Positions 1 to 11,500 of a stretch of DNA of 64,000 nt are shown here, in pieces; position 1 is the stretch's first letter; each line of letters begins with the position of its first letter. The stretch lies in the NCBI GenBank assembly GCA_033977485.1, contig CM066989.1, positions 99,405,887-99,469,886 on the forward strand, in the 5' to 3' direction. The notes below the pieces were generated by a model that ran no database searches, had not been told where the DNA came from, and saw only the letters and a program-made list of their open reading frames with translations. The DNA is from Hydrangea macrophylla (lineage: Eukaryota; Streptophyta; Magnoliopsida; Cornales; Hydrangeaceae). Both the position numbers and the translations under genes were made by a program.

Positions 1-460
1 TACTAAATATTAAATACTAGATAAATATACTTGCCACTCAGGACACTACCCTTGGTCGAGAAGCAATACCTAAGGGTGGCCACGCCCATTGGGATCTCTG
101 GAGCTCATGGCTAGGTGGCTAGAGCCAAAGGTAGAGAGAGAGAGAGAAAGACATGGCTCTCACGCGCCCCTACCCCTACGCAAGATCACCTGAAACCTTT
201 TACTCTCATCTTGCCTTGTCACCTCAAGTTCGCTTGATATGCTACACCAATGCCCTCGCTGAGTAAACCTTGGTATCTTCACTTGCTTAAACCTCTGCAT
301 CAATAGTATATCTTCATCCTTTGACTAACCAGCATCGTTCGTCTACCACCGAATGACAACACCTCCCTTTTATTTGAACCGCTTCTTCCAAATCCATGCC
401 AAATAAACATCTCATTTAATGCCCCACTTACCTTAAACAGGTGACCCATTCAGAGGAGAC
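1..460. other. Unassigned flank left of solo LTR
   Basis: No coding frame or recognisable family is visible. A short GA-rich run lies near 133-150. The sequence continues without a break on the far side of the solo LTR, from 1802, which has a TATA-like stretch near 1845. The flank may therefore be an old repeat that was split by the insertion. I can assign no function. Confidence 0.5.
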
Positions 461-1796
461 TGATCTTGTCAGAATCAAGATATAAAAGTATGCTTTACTT
501 TCTAAGATTTGTAGTGTGGAAGTAAAGGTCGAACCCACAAAGATTGAAATACTAAGACACTTTAATTTTAAAACCTAAATCTAGTTAATTAAGAAAGTAT
601 AATTTTGATTTTGATTTTGATTTTAATTAAACTAAGAACAATGAAAATAAATCTAAACTATGGAAGCAATTAAAAGTTGTTTTAAACGATATGTAAAGTG
701 AACCTAGGATTGCAAATCCACCACTAGCTTCATAATAATGGTATTTATGCATTCAATTAGCTTATTACATTGAATGATAATGGGGAATCATAGCTACAAG
801 CCCAATTCCTTCGTCAAGAAGATAACTACGAGTCAAGCATTAACATAATTCATCTTCGGTTGGCACAGATTGTCTCACACTAAACTAGGGTTGTGGCACA
901 CTCCGTCTTCCCTAGGCATGAACTATTCATCTACTTGATATCACAATTCAAATAAGCACCATTACATGTAAATAATCCATACAAGCACAGCAAATATAGA
1001 TCATTGAGTACATCACATTCAAAATAGATCTAAGACAAGAATATATTTTGAAAGCAACTATTTAATTCAATAAAGTTTGATTTTATTATAAAAATCCTCT
1101 GAACATGTAATCATCATCCATACATAATAAATCTAAAAGGAAAACATAAAATACACCCTATTACTTGGCTAGGGTTTCATTGAAACCCTAGATTTTGGTC
1201 TAATCGGCCATAGAATCAAGGATTGGTAATAGGTTGATAGAGGAGGCCATGTGAATCCTTGGTCTTCTTCTTCTTCTCCTTGTTTCTCCCCCTTCAATGG
1301 CTGTGTATAATGTTATGTATATAGGTGTGTAATAATGGCTAACCCCAAAATTGATTTACAAAAGAGTATATATATATATTTGGAGCAAGTTTGGAAGCTT
1401 TCCTAAACCTATTTGCACTAAAACTGCTATATTTTACATTCTAGACGTAATAAGGCAATTTTTTTCGTGTAGGAGTCTTCAGTACACAGAAATACGCGTT
1501 ATTGGTTTTTTGCACGAATCGCGCGAGCGGGCAGTGCGAGCGCAATTTTGGGGTCTCGCGCGAGCGGGCCGCGCGAGCGAGGTTCCGGTAAGTCGTGCGA
1601 GCAGGCCGTGCGCGCGAGGTGCCTTTTTTTTGCTTCTTTTCTTCTGCTTTTTCACCCCCATTTAGCCTAGAATCCTTACTTTCTTCCAAATCCTGACATA
1701 AAATAGAAAACGAAATAAAAGTACACTTAAACAGGATAAAACTTGCTAATAAATGTGAATTAAGGCGTGTAATTAGGACTTGTTCACTCCCGATCA
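461..1796 (-). mobile_element. Solo LTR, Athila-like family
   Basis: The sequence is the reverse complement of the LTR at 61207-62550, diverged but alignable along its whole length. It shares the ends TGATC...GATCA, the same AT-rich 3' part, and a GC-rich block of TCGCGCGA-type motifs near 1510-1620. It is bounded by a perfect 5-bp target duplication GAGAC (456-460 and 1797-1801). No internal element sequence is attached, so it is a solo LTR left by recombination between two LTRs. Open frames inside it are not genes. Confidence 0.93.
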
Positions 1797-2026
1797 GAGA
1801 CCAACTCAGCTCCTCAAACTGTACGCTGCATCTTTACAACTCTTATATAAATATCAATCCCATTCAATATATCCAACCCGATAACAACATAGTCTGAATC
1901 AACAACTCAGGTATTTACCCTTCTCCTGAACTCAATCCAACCTTAGAGCAACTTAACTAAGAGTTAGTTGTTCTTGCCTTACTTTGAACCTCCTCAATCA
2001 CTTAATACCAGTCTTGTTCCCCAAAT

Positions 2027-2340
2027 CCTTAATTATCATCTGCCCTGCTCCGACATCTCTATAACTCACCCTAACCACCCGAGACACTCTTGTATTATTT
2101 TATCACATTTCTCCTTAATTATCATCCGCCTTGCTTCGACTTCTCCATAACTCACCCCAGTCACCCGAGACACTCTCATATTATTTTATCATATTTTTCC
2201 TTAATTATCATCCGCCCTGCTCTGACATCTCTATAACTCATCCCAACCACCCAAGACACTCTCATATTAGTTTATCATATTTCTCCTTAAATTATCACCT
2301 GCCCTACTCCAACGTAACCATAACACACCCGAGACACTAT
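2027..2340. repeat. 86-bp tandem repeat, about 3.6 copies
   Basis: Copies start near 2027, 2113, 2199 and 2285 with the motif CCTTAATTATCATC, giving an exact 86-bp period. Copies differ by scattered substitutions, and the last is partial and more diverged. The frames that run through it are not credible coding sequence. Confidence 0.9.
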
Positions 2341-2391
2341 CAGTGCTTTGTTACACGCCTCATTCCTCTACTTAAGACCCGAAAACTTATT

Positions 2392-2392
<1 letters not shown>

Positions 2393-2427
<35 letters not shown>
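2393..2427. repeat. (CT)n microsatellite
   Basis: About 17 uninterrupted CT units, directly visible. Confidence 0.95.
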
Positions 2428-2430
<3 letters not shown>

Positions 2431-2767
2431 TGGGACTACTTTGGTTCTCACTCGAGCCGAAGCCTCTCCAAATCCAATTGCTCTACTATATTTTTATATA
2501 TAATTGTACCACACTTTCTGCATTGTTTTACCACATTTTATTTGTTGTTCTACATATACTAACCTACTTATGTGTTATACCTATCTATATCTCTCATACA
2601 CATCACACTAGAACCTACCACAACTTTTATCATATTCAGTGTTTGGTGACACCATCAGACATGATACAATAGTCTTGAAGTAGGTTTTTATCCCATGGAA
2701 AGTGGAAAAATTGTATCCCATATAGAGGGGGTGGTATTAGGTGGGATTAGATGTTTGGGATAATTTC

Positions 2768-2999
2768 TTGGGACAAAAAAACTTTTTTTTTTTCGAAACT
2801 CTTTTTTTTGTTAGATTCGTTTTCTTCTTTTCTTTTTCAATTTCTTGCTTCTTTTTTTTCAAGATTTGTTTTTCAGATCCTTTTCATTTTCTTTCTTTTC
2901 TTTTTCAATTTCAGATATGCTTTTTTTCTCCTCTTTTTTGTCTTCCTTTTTTCTTCTTTTTTTCATTTTGATATCTGCATTTTTTTAGGGGGGGGGGGG
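2768..2999. repeat. Pyrimidine-rich tract ending in a G12 run
   Basis: The tract is long and T/C-rich on the + strand with many runs of 6-10 T. It ends in twelve consecutive G at 2988-2999. Frames here translate to Phe/Ser/Leu-rich low-complexity peptide and are not genes. Confidence 0.85.
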
Positions 3000-3098
3000 T
3001 TGGTAAATATCACTCACCTTCCTCGAGGTTTGGCCTAATAACACTCGTCTTCCTGATATTTCATGAGTAGTACTTACCTTCCATCATAACATATATAA

Positions 3099-3166
3099 AC
3101 ACACAGACACGCACACACACACACATACACATACACACACACACATATATATATATATATACATAT
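3099..3166. repeat. Compound (AC)n/(AT)n microsatellite
   Basis: An alternating AC run with occasional T and G changes leads into a pure AT run. It is simple sequence with no coding content. Confidence 0.95.
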
Positions 3167-3270
3167 GGTGGGATGTTGAGTGATGACTAGGCTACTGGAG
3201 CATGGGGTTGGCCGGATGAGGCAAAAGAAGTAGTCTTGATTCTATTGAACTATTTTTGTGTATTTGCATT

Positions 3271-3590
3271 ATTTGTAGATATAAATGTACATATGTACAT
3301 GTATCAATTTTGGGTTGATAATTGGGTCGAATTTTTAGAGAGAGAAACAAGAATAATCACCATTGGAGTGTATAACCAATTCATTCACCTGTTTCTTCTC
3401 AATTGTCATATAACCAGAGACGGACCCAGGATTTGTAGATATAAATGTACATATGTACATGTATCAATTTTGGGTTGATAATTGGGTCTAATTTTTAGAA
3501 AGAGAAACAAGAATAATCACCATTGGAGTGTATAACCAATTCATTCACCTGTTTCTTCTCAATTGTCGTATAACCATAGACGGACCCAGG
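3271..3590. repeat. 160-bp tandem duplication
   Basis: Two adjacent near-identical copies, 3271-3430 and 3431-3590, both begin ATTTGTAGAT and both end CGGACCCAGG. Only a few substitutions separate them, so the duplication is young. Confidence 0.93.
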
Positions 3591-3724
3591 ATTTTGTGAT
3601 AGGGGGGCCAAGTTCCAAGCTTGGGTTCCCCGAAAAAAAAATTTGGGGTGATTTATACATATTTTTATTTTTATGTGAGACAAAGAGTCAAACGAGTAGT
3701 TGTGGCAAATTATATTTAGACATT

Positions 3725-4452
3725 GTTTATCTCCTGAGCTGAATAAGGGGATATTACTCTTCCCCTTCAGTATTAATAGGGACTTTTAATGTTTGTTTAT
3801 GATGAATTTGTCCAGCTAATAAGGAAACACCACGAAGGATTCGACGTGGCAAGGTAGTTAACTGGGTGGATTTAACGTGGTGACAGTTACTAGCAGTTTG
3901 GCCATTTCGTTCTGTTTGAGCAAGTACTGCCGAGGGACACGCGTTGAACAGTGAAGAATAACTGAGAACAGGTGTCAACTCAAGATAATGCCACGTGAAT
4001 TGGCAGTTACCAGTTTGAAAAGAAGAGGGAACATTCAAACAAACTATTGTGAAGGCTCGATGATTATAAATAGAAGAAGTTTGTGATCAAGAAGGGAGCA
4101 ATCGACATCAACCAATACATTCTATACTTTTACAAATACTGTATTTTTATCAGTACTTTTAGAATTCAAATTAGGACACCTTCGAAGTTATCTTCAAGCT
4201 TAGATTGTAATTTGTTTTACTTAATAGAATAGTCTATTACCTTATTATTTCCTTTACTTTACTTTTCTTTCATAGGAGTAGTTATACTTTAATTAGTTCA
4301 AAGTTCTTTTAGTCATATCTTTACACATTTAAAGTCCTTGTTAAGGCATTAAACGTCACCACAATCTCCCCGGTGAGGCGCAGTTTGGATTTCACACATT
4401 GGCAATTTGCTTGCCTGGCATGCTCGCACATATATAATTTTCCAACCAAACA
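3725..4452 (+). mobile_element. Probable 5' LTR of element 1 (limits approximate)
   Basis: This non-coding stretch precedes gag. It holds a TATA box (TATAAATAG near 4063) and an AT-rich leader, and a PBS-like site follows at 4457. The partner LTR is outside the window, so neither end can be checked by alignment. TG at about 3725 and CA at 4452 are my choices. Confidence 0.5.
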
Positions 4453-4456
4453 TTTT

Positions 4457-4474
4457 TGGCATGCTCGGTAGGAC
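4457..4474 (+). other. Primer-binding-site-like sequence of element 1
   Basis: TGGCATGCTCGGTAGGAC lies a few bases after the presumed LTR end and just before gag, which is the usual place for a PBS. It resembles the TGGCACGCTCGGTGGGAC-type sites of related plant elements. The matching tRNA was not checked. Confidence 0.5.
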
Positions 4475-4488
4475 TCTAGTGTCAAAAG

Positions 4489-5935
4489 ATGACAAACAAA
4501 AACCTTCGAAGCAATAGGTCTATTGATAACGCTAATGTTGGTGTTAATAATGTTGAAATTGGTGGTTCTCCGCAACAAGATCCACAAAGCAGTAATACTG
4601 GGAATCATGTAAACAATGAAAACCCAGTAATAGTAGTTGAAAATTTGAACCCAAATCCAAGCAATGGAAATGTGGGTTCAGGAATTCAACATGATCTGGT
4701 GAATCAATTGACACAAGTGTTCGATCATTTGGGAAATATGATTCAGAACTTTAAAAATCTAATTACTTCCCTTAATAATAGCATACCGCATCTTCCACCA
4801 ATAATGGTGTCAAGTGGCAATCCTTCTATGATTAGACAGAATGGAAGATAGCATACTCATGGCTTATTTTAGCCTAATTCTTCAATTCATGCAAATGGGC
4901 CTTCTTTTAGGCCTAATTCGCAAGAAAGCTTCTATATGCCTGTCCCTAATCATACTACTTCAATGTTCGAAGGGACTCAAGGGTATCATATAGCACATGG
5001 TCAAGATCAGATCTATAGACCAATGAATATCGAAGAATCTAGGCATAGGAAAAACATAATAGGCCAAAATAGGAGAGTGAATAACAATCCTATATTCGAA
5101 CCAGACCCTACTGGAATAGGACTGGGTCGAAGGAATGAAATTCCTAGGAGGGTGGATAATGTTTTCCAACCACCTCCAATACCACCAATGAATCCTCCTT
5201 TGGTTCACCAGGTCATCAACAACCACCTAATATGGTTGATAGAAATGACATAATCAATTTAATCCATGAAGTTTGTTGACCCATGGCTCGGGGGGTACAA
5301 ACTCCAGTATATTTGAAACCTTATCCTGACTGGATCGATAGAATTGAATTCCCTAGGGGATTCAAATTCCCTACCTTTACTATGTTTGCTGGAGATGGGA
5401 GTCAATCTACAGTTGAACATATAACAAAATTTATCAGTAAGAATGCTGATGCAGGAAATAATGAATACCTTAGACTTCTTTTATTTCCTAGTTCATTGAC
5501 AGATACAACATTCACATGGTTTATCAATTTGGCTCCTAATTCGATCAATAATTGGACACAGATGGAAGAATCCTTTCATACTCAATTTTTTCAGACAGAA
5601 CCAGAAGTGCCTATGGATGATTTAGCCAGACTCTGTCAAAAACCCGATGAAAAGGCAACTCAGTTCATAAATAGGTTCAAAAGGGCTAGAACAAAATGCA
5701 AAATCATCTTGCCAGAGCCTGAATTTGTTAAATTGGCTCAAAATGGTCTCGAATTTAGACTTCGAGAGATTCGAAAGAAGTTTGATGCATTAGAGTTTAG
5801 AGATCTTGTTGAATTAACTGCTCGAGTCTCAAAATATGAAGCCCTGTTAGAAGAAGAAAATGAAAGGAATGTTTCTTCACTAAAAACATATTACAAAGAT
5901 CCTAATTATGAGATAGATGCTGCAGAAATAATAGG
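4489..5935 (+). pseudogene. Element 1 gag, N-terminal part (broken)
   Basis: ATG at 4489 opens an Asn-rich N-terminal region. TAG stops follow at 4849-4851 and near 4867, both in a frame that stays readable to 5253. A frameshift near 5210-5280 moves into the capsid-like part (5283-5935). That part has the usual retrotransposon-gag pattern: a hydrophobic core with WF, then a basic region and a Leu/Glu-rich helix. Its frame runs into the insertion site of element 2 at 5936 and is phase-compatible with the sequence resuming at 48060. Gag would form the RNA-packaging particle. It is a pseudogene. Confidence 0.85.
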
Positions 5936-6565
5936 TGATGATGCCAAAAATTGGTAAGCAAGATTTGGACAGAAAGTAAAGCAAGAGAAGATTTGTATGT
6001 GGTTCGGTCCCGTTAACAAGGTGAACTACATCCACGGCAGCGTCTGCGCGCTCTTACTAGCAGATCACCGGCGAGCCTGGTGAGTCAACAGAGGTGGGCG
6101 GCACTACCAGTAATACCGGCCGGGTGTATGCGTGCCAAAGGTGAGTTCTCTCGTAAGTGCTTATATGCTTAGAGAGGTGATTTTTGGATCCCTTTAGAGA
6201 GGATAGGTGGGCTCTTTTATAGATGCAAGAGTCCACCTTTACATGGTAAGAGTTGATCAGATTAGGAAACCTAATCTGATCATTACAAATTTACTCAATC
6301 TTAGGAGTATTTCCTAAATGGTTTAGGAATCTACTCGTTCTTCCTAAACAGAGTTCTGGCCACATAAGAAAACTACCTAGAGAGTTATTCTCGGGCTACG
6401 CCTCCTGGAAAGTCGCCGCATCTCATGCCCGGGCTGTTCGACTACCCCGAGCCGTTACCTTCGATGACCCTTGGGGTGTGGGCCCCCAAGCTCTCGACCC
6501 GGGTAATCCGGGTCTTTCAGCTGACGTGGTGGTTGGACTTTTGGAGGATATTTCTGGACGTATCA
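5936..6565 (-). mobile_element. Element 2 3' LTR (left copy)
   Basis: It pairs with 47425-48054 at the same length with no net indel. It is the 3' LTR because the polypurine tract abuts its inner edge, at 6566-6583 on the - strand. Confidence 0.93.
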
Positions 6566-6583
6566 GTTGTCCCCCATTTTCAA
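6566..6583 (-). other. Polypurine tract of element 2
   Basis: On the - strand this reads GAAAATGGGGGACAAC immediately before the LTR start TGATAC. It is the expected plus-strand primer for reverse transcription and it fixes the element's orientation. Confidence 0.75.
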
Positions 6584-6663
6584 AGTTGATGTGATGTCTC
6601 ATCGGATGAAGTTCGAAAATTAAGAATGTCTCAAAGATGTTGCTCGGGAATAGACCGAGTTTC

Positions 6664-6972
6664 TACTCGGGATGGGACCAGTTTGGGTAACCCGTCGGGG
6701 TTTTAACCGGGCGGTTATCATGCGGGACCGTGGGCCCCAGGTGCCACGTGCCCAATGGTTACTGGCCTGGTTAGGATCCAACGATGCCGACTTGGAAGTA
6801 ACCAAATCATTCGTGTGGCAACTGAACCATCACGTTGCTCATTCAATGCTCATACCTTTTGAGGCGACGCCCCATGTGCCCGAAGCGACAGTTCCGGCGG
6901 GAGAGCGTATGAGCCGTCCGATCAGTTTGATCTGAGCCGTCCATGGTGTCTATATAAAGGACACCTGTTCGT
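6664..6972 (+). promoter_or_regulatory. Promoter of antisense cassette 1 in element 2
   Basis: The TATA box TATATAAAGG is at 6951-6960. The block upstream, including the string GTGCCCGAAGCGACAGTT, is repeated before cassette 2 (8470-8788). The promoter points right, opposite to element 2's own genes. The start of transcription is inferred to lie shortly after 6980. Confidence 0.65.
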
Positions 6973-7081
6973 TCTAAATCTCACGACAAATTGACAACTG
7001 AAGCTACCGAGCGGTCTTCGAAAGCGAAGTGTTCCTGAGCGTTTTTTTTTCCTCTGTTTTTACGACTGTAGCTTCTCTCCA

Positions 7082-8173
7082 ATGGCTTTTCACGTTGATT
7101 TGAACTCTGAGGAGGGACTTGGTGCTTTCCGGAGAGATTGCGAAATCCTCGACGATGTTGGGATTCGCCCTTTATATCGAAGGGGAGGAGGTGGCCCTCC
7201 CGTCAGTCATCATTAGCAGCTATTTGCTGCTAGTTGTGGGGCTATGTTTTCCTCTCCCCGCCTTATTCTATGACCTATTACAGGGGTTACGTATCCCGCT
7301 GTCCAAGTGCCGCCCGAACGTTGCCCGCCTCCTCTGGGGCATATTGGTGCTGAACCAGCGGCTTGGTCTACTCCTCCGCTCAGTTCACGTCACCAGGTGC
7401 TACGTCTTGGGCATCGACCGCGGGGAGCCTTACCTTTGCATCGGTGCGGGAAAAAAACCTTGTTCACGGGCTGGAGTTTGACAACAAGCATTGGCGCCAA
7501 TATCCTTGGGTCGTTGTCTCTGGCAACTGGCTGGTGGACCCTGCTCTCTGCCTTCCTATAGCCTTCAGCCCCGAACTGTGCAAGGCGTCCTTCGCCGCCT
7601 TTCGCAACATTGCCCCTACTATTGCCGACGCGGAGGCGATCGATCAAGCGGTCGAGGCTGACATTACGTTCTCCGACTTGGTCGGGGGTCTTACTAGTGA
7701 TGTTGGGGGTGCAACTTCCTTGGCGGCTCCTGCCGCTGCTGCCTCTGGGTCGCGCCGCTATACCCGATCCATGGCGTCCGCTCTGCGCGCCACAGGCAGG
7801 GCAGTTCCGTCTGAGGGGCCAGTTTCCCTGTCCACCAGTAGTGATTTATCCTCATCCAGGGATGCGAGCCCGCCACCAAGCCCGTCCAGGAAGGGGAAAG
7901 AAAAAGCGGTCAGGGAAGGATCCTCGCCCCTACCAAAAAAGAGTCGACTGGAGGCACTGGCCGGTCTTCATGTGCCTAGCTCTTGGATAGGCCTCTCCCT
8001 TGGGAATCTGGAGGGTCGCCTTCAGGAGGTGGAGAAGCAGACTGCTCACTTGTAGACGGACTATGTCATGCGGGAGGTGGATGTTCACCCTAGAACTCAC
8101 TGTCAAGAAGTTGGTGGCAAGGATGGCGGTCCTGGAAGAGGAGGTCAAGGCTCTGAAGGGCAAAGGAACTTGA
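7082..8173 (+). pseudogene. Antisense gene of element 2, cassette 1 (PF04195-like, broken)
   Basis: ATG at 7082 lies about 120 bp after the TATA box. The readable protein changes frame near 7175 and again near 7360. The middle (7200-7360) has the pattern FPLPALFYDLL then a Leu-rich stretch, which resembles the 'putative gypsy type transposon' domain (PF04195) seen in antisense genes of plant Gypsy elements. The next frame (7363-8055) carries a KHWRQYPWVVVSGNW segment, a Ser/Pro-rich linker, a basic patch (KGKEKAV, KKSR) and a helical end, and it stops with TAG. The function of this family is unknown to me. The unit is homologous to cassette 2 and is more damaged. Confidence 0.6.
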
Positions 8174-8202
8174 AGACTCCTCTTCTCTTTTTCTTTTTTG
8201 TT

Positions 8203-8340
8203 TTTCTTTTTCACCGAGGAGGCTACTAAACTGCCCCCCGAGCTCTGTACAGTTTACTTTTTATAGTAATGAAAAGGTCCTTGAGGCCAACTTTTCCCTT
8301 ACTCTATTCTTCTAACCGTTTTTTACTTCTGTACTGCACC
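8203..8340 (+). terminator. 3' end module of cassette 1
   Basis: After the coding part comes GAGGCTACTAAACTGCCCCCC and then an AATGAAAAGG block. The same pair of blocks follows cassette 2 at 11417-11500. It is probably the 3' UTR and polyadenylation region. No experimental end is visible. Confidence 0.45.
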
Positions 8341-8469
8341 CGGCTGCTAATACCCGACCAGTTGCCATTGACCGACCTGGCTCTGGCTTTTTGCCCCTTA
8401 GCAAATGGTTTTGGAAAATCTTTGGCTTTATCAGCAGCTTGGAAACCGTTCGGATATCTTCCGAGAATT

Positions 8470-8788
8470 CTGCTCGGGACTGGGGCCAACTTCCACATCA
8501 CCCGGCGGGTGTAGGAAGAGGCCCGGGTGGCAATACCGTGGACCCGGGTACTACAGCTTCCACGTGCCAACCGGTCAGTGGCCAGGTCAAGATCTGACGA
8601 GGAAGGAGTGGTTGTAACCGAACCGTTTACATGCTAACCGAGCCGTCTTGTCACGCATTTAATGCGCGCACCTTTTGAGGCATCGCTCCAAGTGCCCGAA
8701 GCGACAGTTTAAGCGGGAAATCGCCTGGACCGTTGGATCTGTCCCGATCTTGGCCGTCCACAGCTTCTATATAAGGGGCACTTGCCAT
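8470..8788 (+). promoter_or_regulatory. Promoter of antisense cassette 2 in element 2
   Basis: A TATA box (CTATATAAGGGG) lies near 8767-8778. The upstream 300 bp is a diverged copy of 6664-6972. A 5'UTR intron is plausible, with donor GTAAGT near 8890 and an acceptor just before the ATG at 9245. Confidence 0.65.
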
Positions 8789-9244
8789 TTATTGGATCCC
8801 TCCTGCCGAGACGAGTATTCCCGAGCGGTTTTGAGAGCGAATAGAATACCGAGCAAAATTCCTGAGCCCCTCCTGCGCTTTCAACTTTGTAAGTCCCCTA
8901 CCTTCCTGAACTTCTATTTGTTGATTTCTTCTCTTCCCCCCCCCCCATCTCTCTTCTTGTCAGAGTGAGGCTAGAGAGAACGAGTCTGGTAGGGTTCGAG
9001 CGGAAGTGGGATTTCTTCCTTCTCAGATTCTGTTTGTTTTTTTAAGTCGAGCGGAAGCTTAGTTCAGCTGACCCGATCGGGCCTTCCTTGGGCTGTGTTA
9101 AGAGAGTGTTACCTAGTGCTAAGGAGCATCTATTCTTTGCTGTTCAGGTTAGTGACGCTTCCCACTCTGTACACTAGGCTTGGGGTTTCTGACCCATACT
9201 TAGGCCGTTGCTTGTTCCCTAACCTTGCCGTAGGAATATCAGAG

Positions 9245-11343
9245 ATGGAATACTCCGACTTCAACTCTGCCTCCCGATTGGAGAGTGAAATGTCTCGGTC
9301 GGGCACGCCTGATCCCAGTTTAGACCTACCGTCTCCTTTCTCCTCAGACCGTTACAGTAAGGGTCGGATCCCAACCTGAGTGTCGAGCGACGAGTCTGAC
9401 CAGGAGACCACCATTGCCTCGGTGTCACAGGGTTCAGGTGACGAGGCGCCTAGGGAGTCTGTTCCCGAGGTAGCATTCACCTGCGAGTTTATTTCCACAG
9501 CCTTGCACACCGGGGACCTCGATCGGATCAGGGGTAAGTACGCCGTCCCTGATGACAGTTCTTTGTCTGTCCGCCCCGGTGGGGCTCATATTTACCACAG
9601 GGGTTGGGTTACCCTATACGAGGATGCCTTCGTCGCTGGCCTTCGTGTTCCCCTCCATCCAGTCGCTCGGGACGTCTTGATCTTTCTGGGAATAGCCCCC
9701 GGACAGTTAGCCCCGAACGGGTGGACGTATCTCATGGGGTCCATCTCCTTGTGGCCCCAGGTCTTCGGGTACGATCTCACCCTTCAAGAGTTCTGGCTCC
9801 ACCGGTCATTTCTAATTCACGGGGAGGCCGGGTTCTTTTCTCTAGGGGCTCGGCAGGGGAAGAAAATTATCGTCAAACAAGGGGTGGAAGAAAAAGTTCT
9901 TCCAAGTGTCCATCCCTGGGTTTTGTGAGCCAACCCCTGGGAGTCAATTGAGAACCTCTTGGGCAGAGGAATTGAGGGATAAGTCCGACTCGCACCTTCT
10001 CTAGCCTTGCTTCAGGCTTTGTTTTATGGTTTTGAACTAACCGCCTTGGTTTTCTTTGCAGTGGGGTCCACTGACCTCTCACGTGTTCCGACAGAGTGCG
10101 AGGAGAGAATCAGGGGCTTGATCGAGCAGCCTGTTAACATCTGGGACGTGCTGACTTGGTCGGGAGATAAAAAAGGCGACCGCCGACCCCGCCATCCTGC
10201 CGAAGCTCCAAACCTCCCTAACATCATCCCGGGTAAGAGTTTGGTCACTTACCTCCACTTTGAATATCCTTTGCTGCCTTATTATCTTGGTCGCAGACCC
10301 CGTGGCTATTTTTCTTTTGTAGAGATGGCCCCCCAGAGAGATCCCGAGCAGTTGAGGGCTTTGTAGGCTGCAGCCGCCGAGCGAATGGCGGCTACGGGAA
10401 AGAGGCCGGCCGTGGAGGCCTCTGGCAGCGTGCGCCCGTTTAAGCGACTCAGGCATGGCCCATCAACGGCCCAGGCTCTCGGGGAGGCGTCAACCCCTCT
10501 GGCGGTGGTAGTGGGGAAAACATCTACCCCCGAGCCGAGATTCCCTCCGGGACGCCCCTGGACGAATCTAGAGAGACCCGGGACAGGGTCAGACCGTGCC
10601 TTCTTCCCAGTCAGGTGGATAGGTGTGCCAGTATGTCTCCCCAAGACTTTCAGCTTGGCTCTACAGTATCTCCCATCTGGTAAGTAACTTTTCTGCATCT
10701 TCTGATTTCTTTGCTTTTTCTACTCTGCTGGCAATAATGACCGACCATTTCCTTTTTACTTGGGTTGCAGGTCGACTGCATGGCTACCGGAGCTGAATCC
10801 TTCATGCCGGCCCTTGCCGGGAGGGCCACCGCCGCTGAGACCACCCTCGCCGAGAAAGAGGTTGCCCTGGAGACCAAAGAGAGGGCTTTGACCATGGAGA
10901 AAAACAGGGTCAAGGGCCTGGCTTCGAGCCTCGGGGCAGCCCAGGAAGACCTGGCGGTGGCACTGGCGGAGCTTGAGGCCGAGCGGGCTAGCCGTGCTGC
11001 AGCGAAAGCTCAGGTGAGGACACTCTTAGAGGCGGCGACGACTGCTGGTCCTCCGGGGGAAACTTTCGACGACCGCTTCTTCCTCGGGTATGAGGACTTG
11101 AAGAGGAGGCTGGCCCGGGACCACCCAGAATTGGACACCACTCCTTACTAGGGGGTGGACTCTGACTACTGGGACATAGTGCCCGAGGCCCCCGAGGATG
11201 CTGATGCCGAAGCCCAGAAGGCCGCTGCTGCAGCTGAGGGTGCCATTGCCCCGGCTGACCAAAAGGGAGCTGCTGCCCCGGAAGGGTAGGCCAGGGGAGA
11301 GGTCAAGGAGAGCGTGGACATTGTTAATGTAGACGACTCCTAG
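9245..11343 (+). pseudogene. Antisense gene of element 2, cassette 2 (PF04195-like, intron-containing)
   Basis: ATG at 9245 starts an acidic/Ser-rich N-terminus interrupted by a TGA near 9377. The exon to about 9930 has the core YEDAFVAGLRVPLHPV, then LAPNGW, the typical pattern of the 'putative gypsy type transposon' domain (PF04195). A frameshift near 9885 is needed to continue into a GWKKKFFQV segment. Further exons follow canonical splice sites: acceptors near 10060, 10321 and 10770, donors near 10231 and 10681. The last exon is an Ala/Glu-rich coiled coil (10770-11150). TAG stops at 10364, 11149 and 11287 sit where CAG would fit. It runs opposite to gag-pol of element 2. The molecular function is unknown. 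Confidence 0.68.
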
Positions 11344-11416
11344 ACTCCCTGCTCAAGGAATCTTCTTCTTGTTGCTTTTTTATTTTTTGTTGTAGTTTCT
11401 TTTTTTGTTTTGGGGA

Positions 11417-11500
11417 GGCCACTACAACTGCCCCCCGGGCTAAGTACATAACGTTTCAATTAATGAAAAGGCCCCTAAGGCCAGATTTCCCTTCCATTAA
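11417..11500 (+). terminator. 3' end module of cassette 2
   Basis: A diverged copy of the block after cassette 1: GAGGCCACTACAACTGCCCC, then AATGAAAAGGCCCCTAAGGCC. It is the likely 3' UTR and poly(A) region. Confidence 0.45.

Noticed and set aside
1351..1689. Open frames in the GC-rich block of the solo LTR
   Set aside because: Within an LTR of a non-coding class. The mirrored frame at 61206-61559 is the same sequence inverted.
2741..3038. Phe-rich open frames
   Set aside because: Product of a pyrimidine tract and homopolymers. Low complexity.
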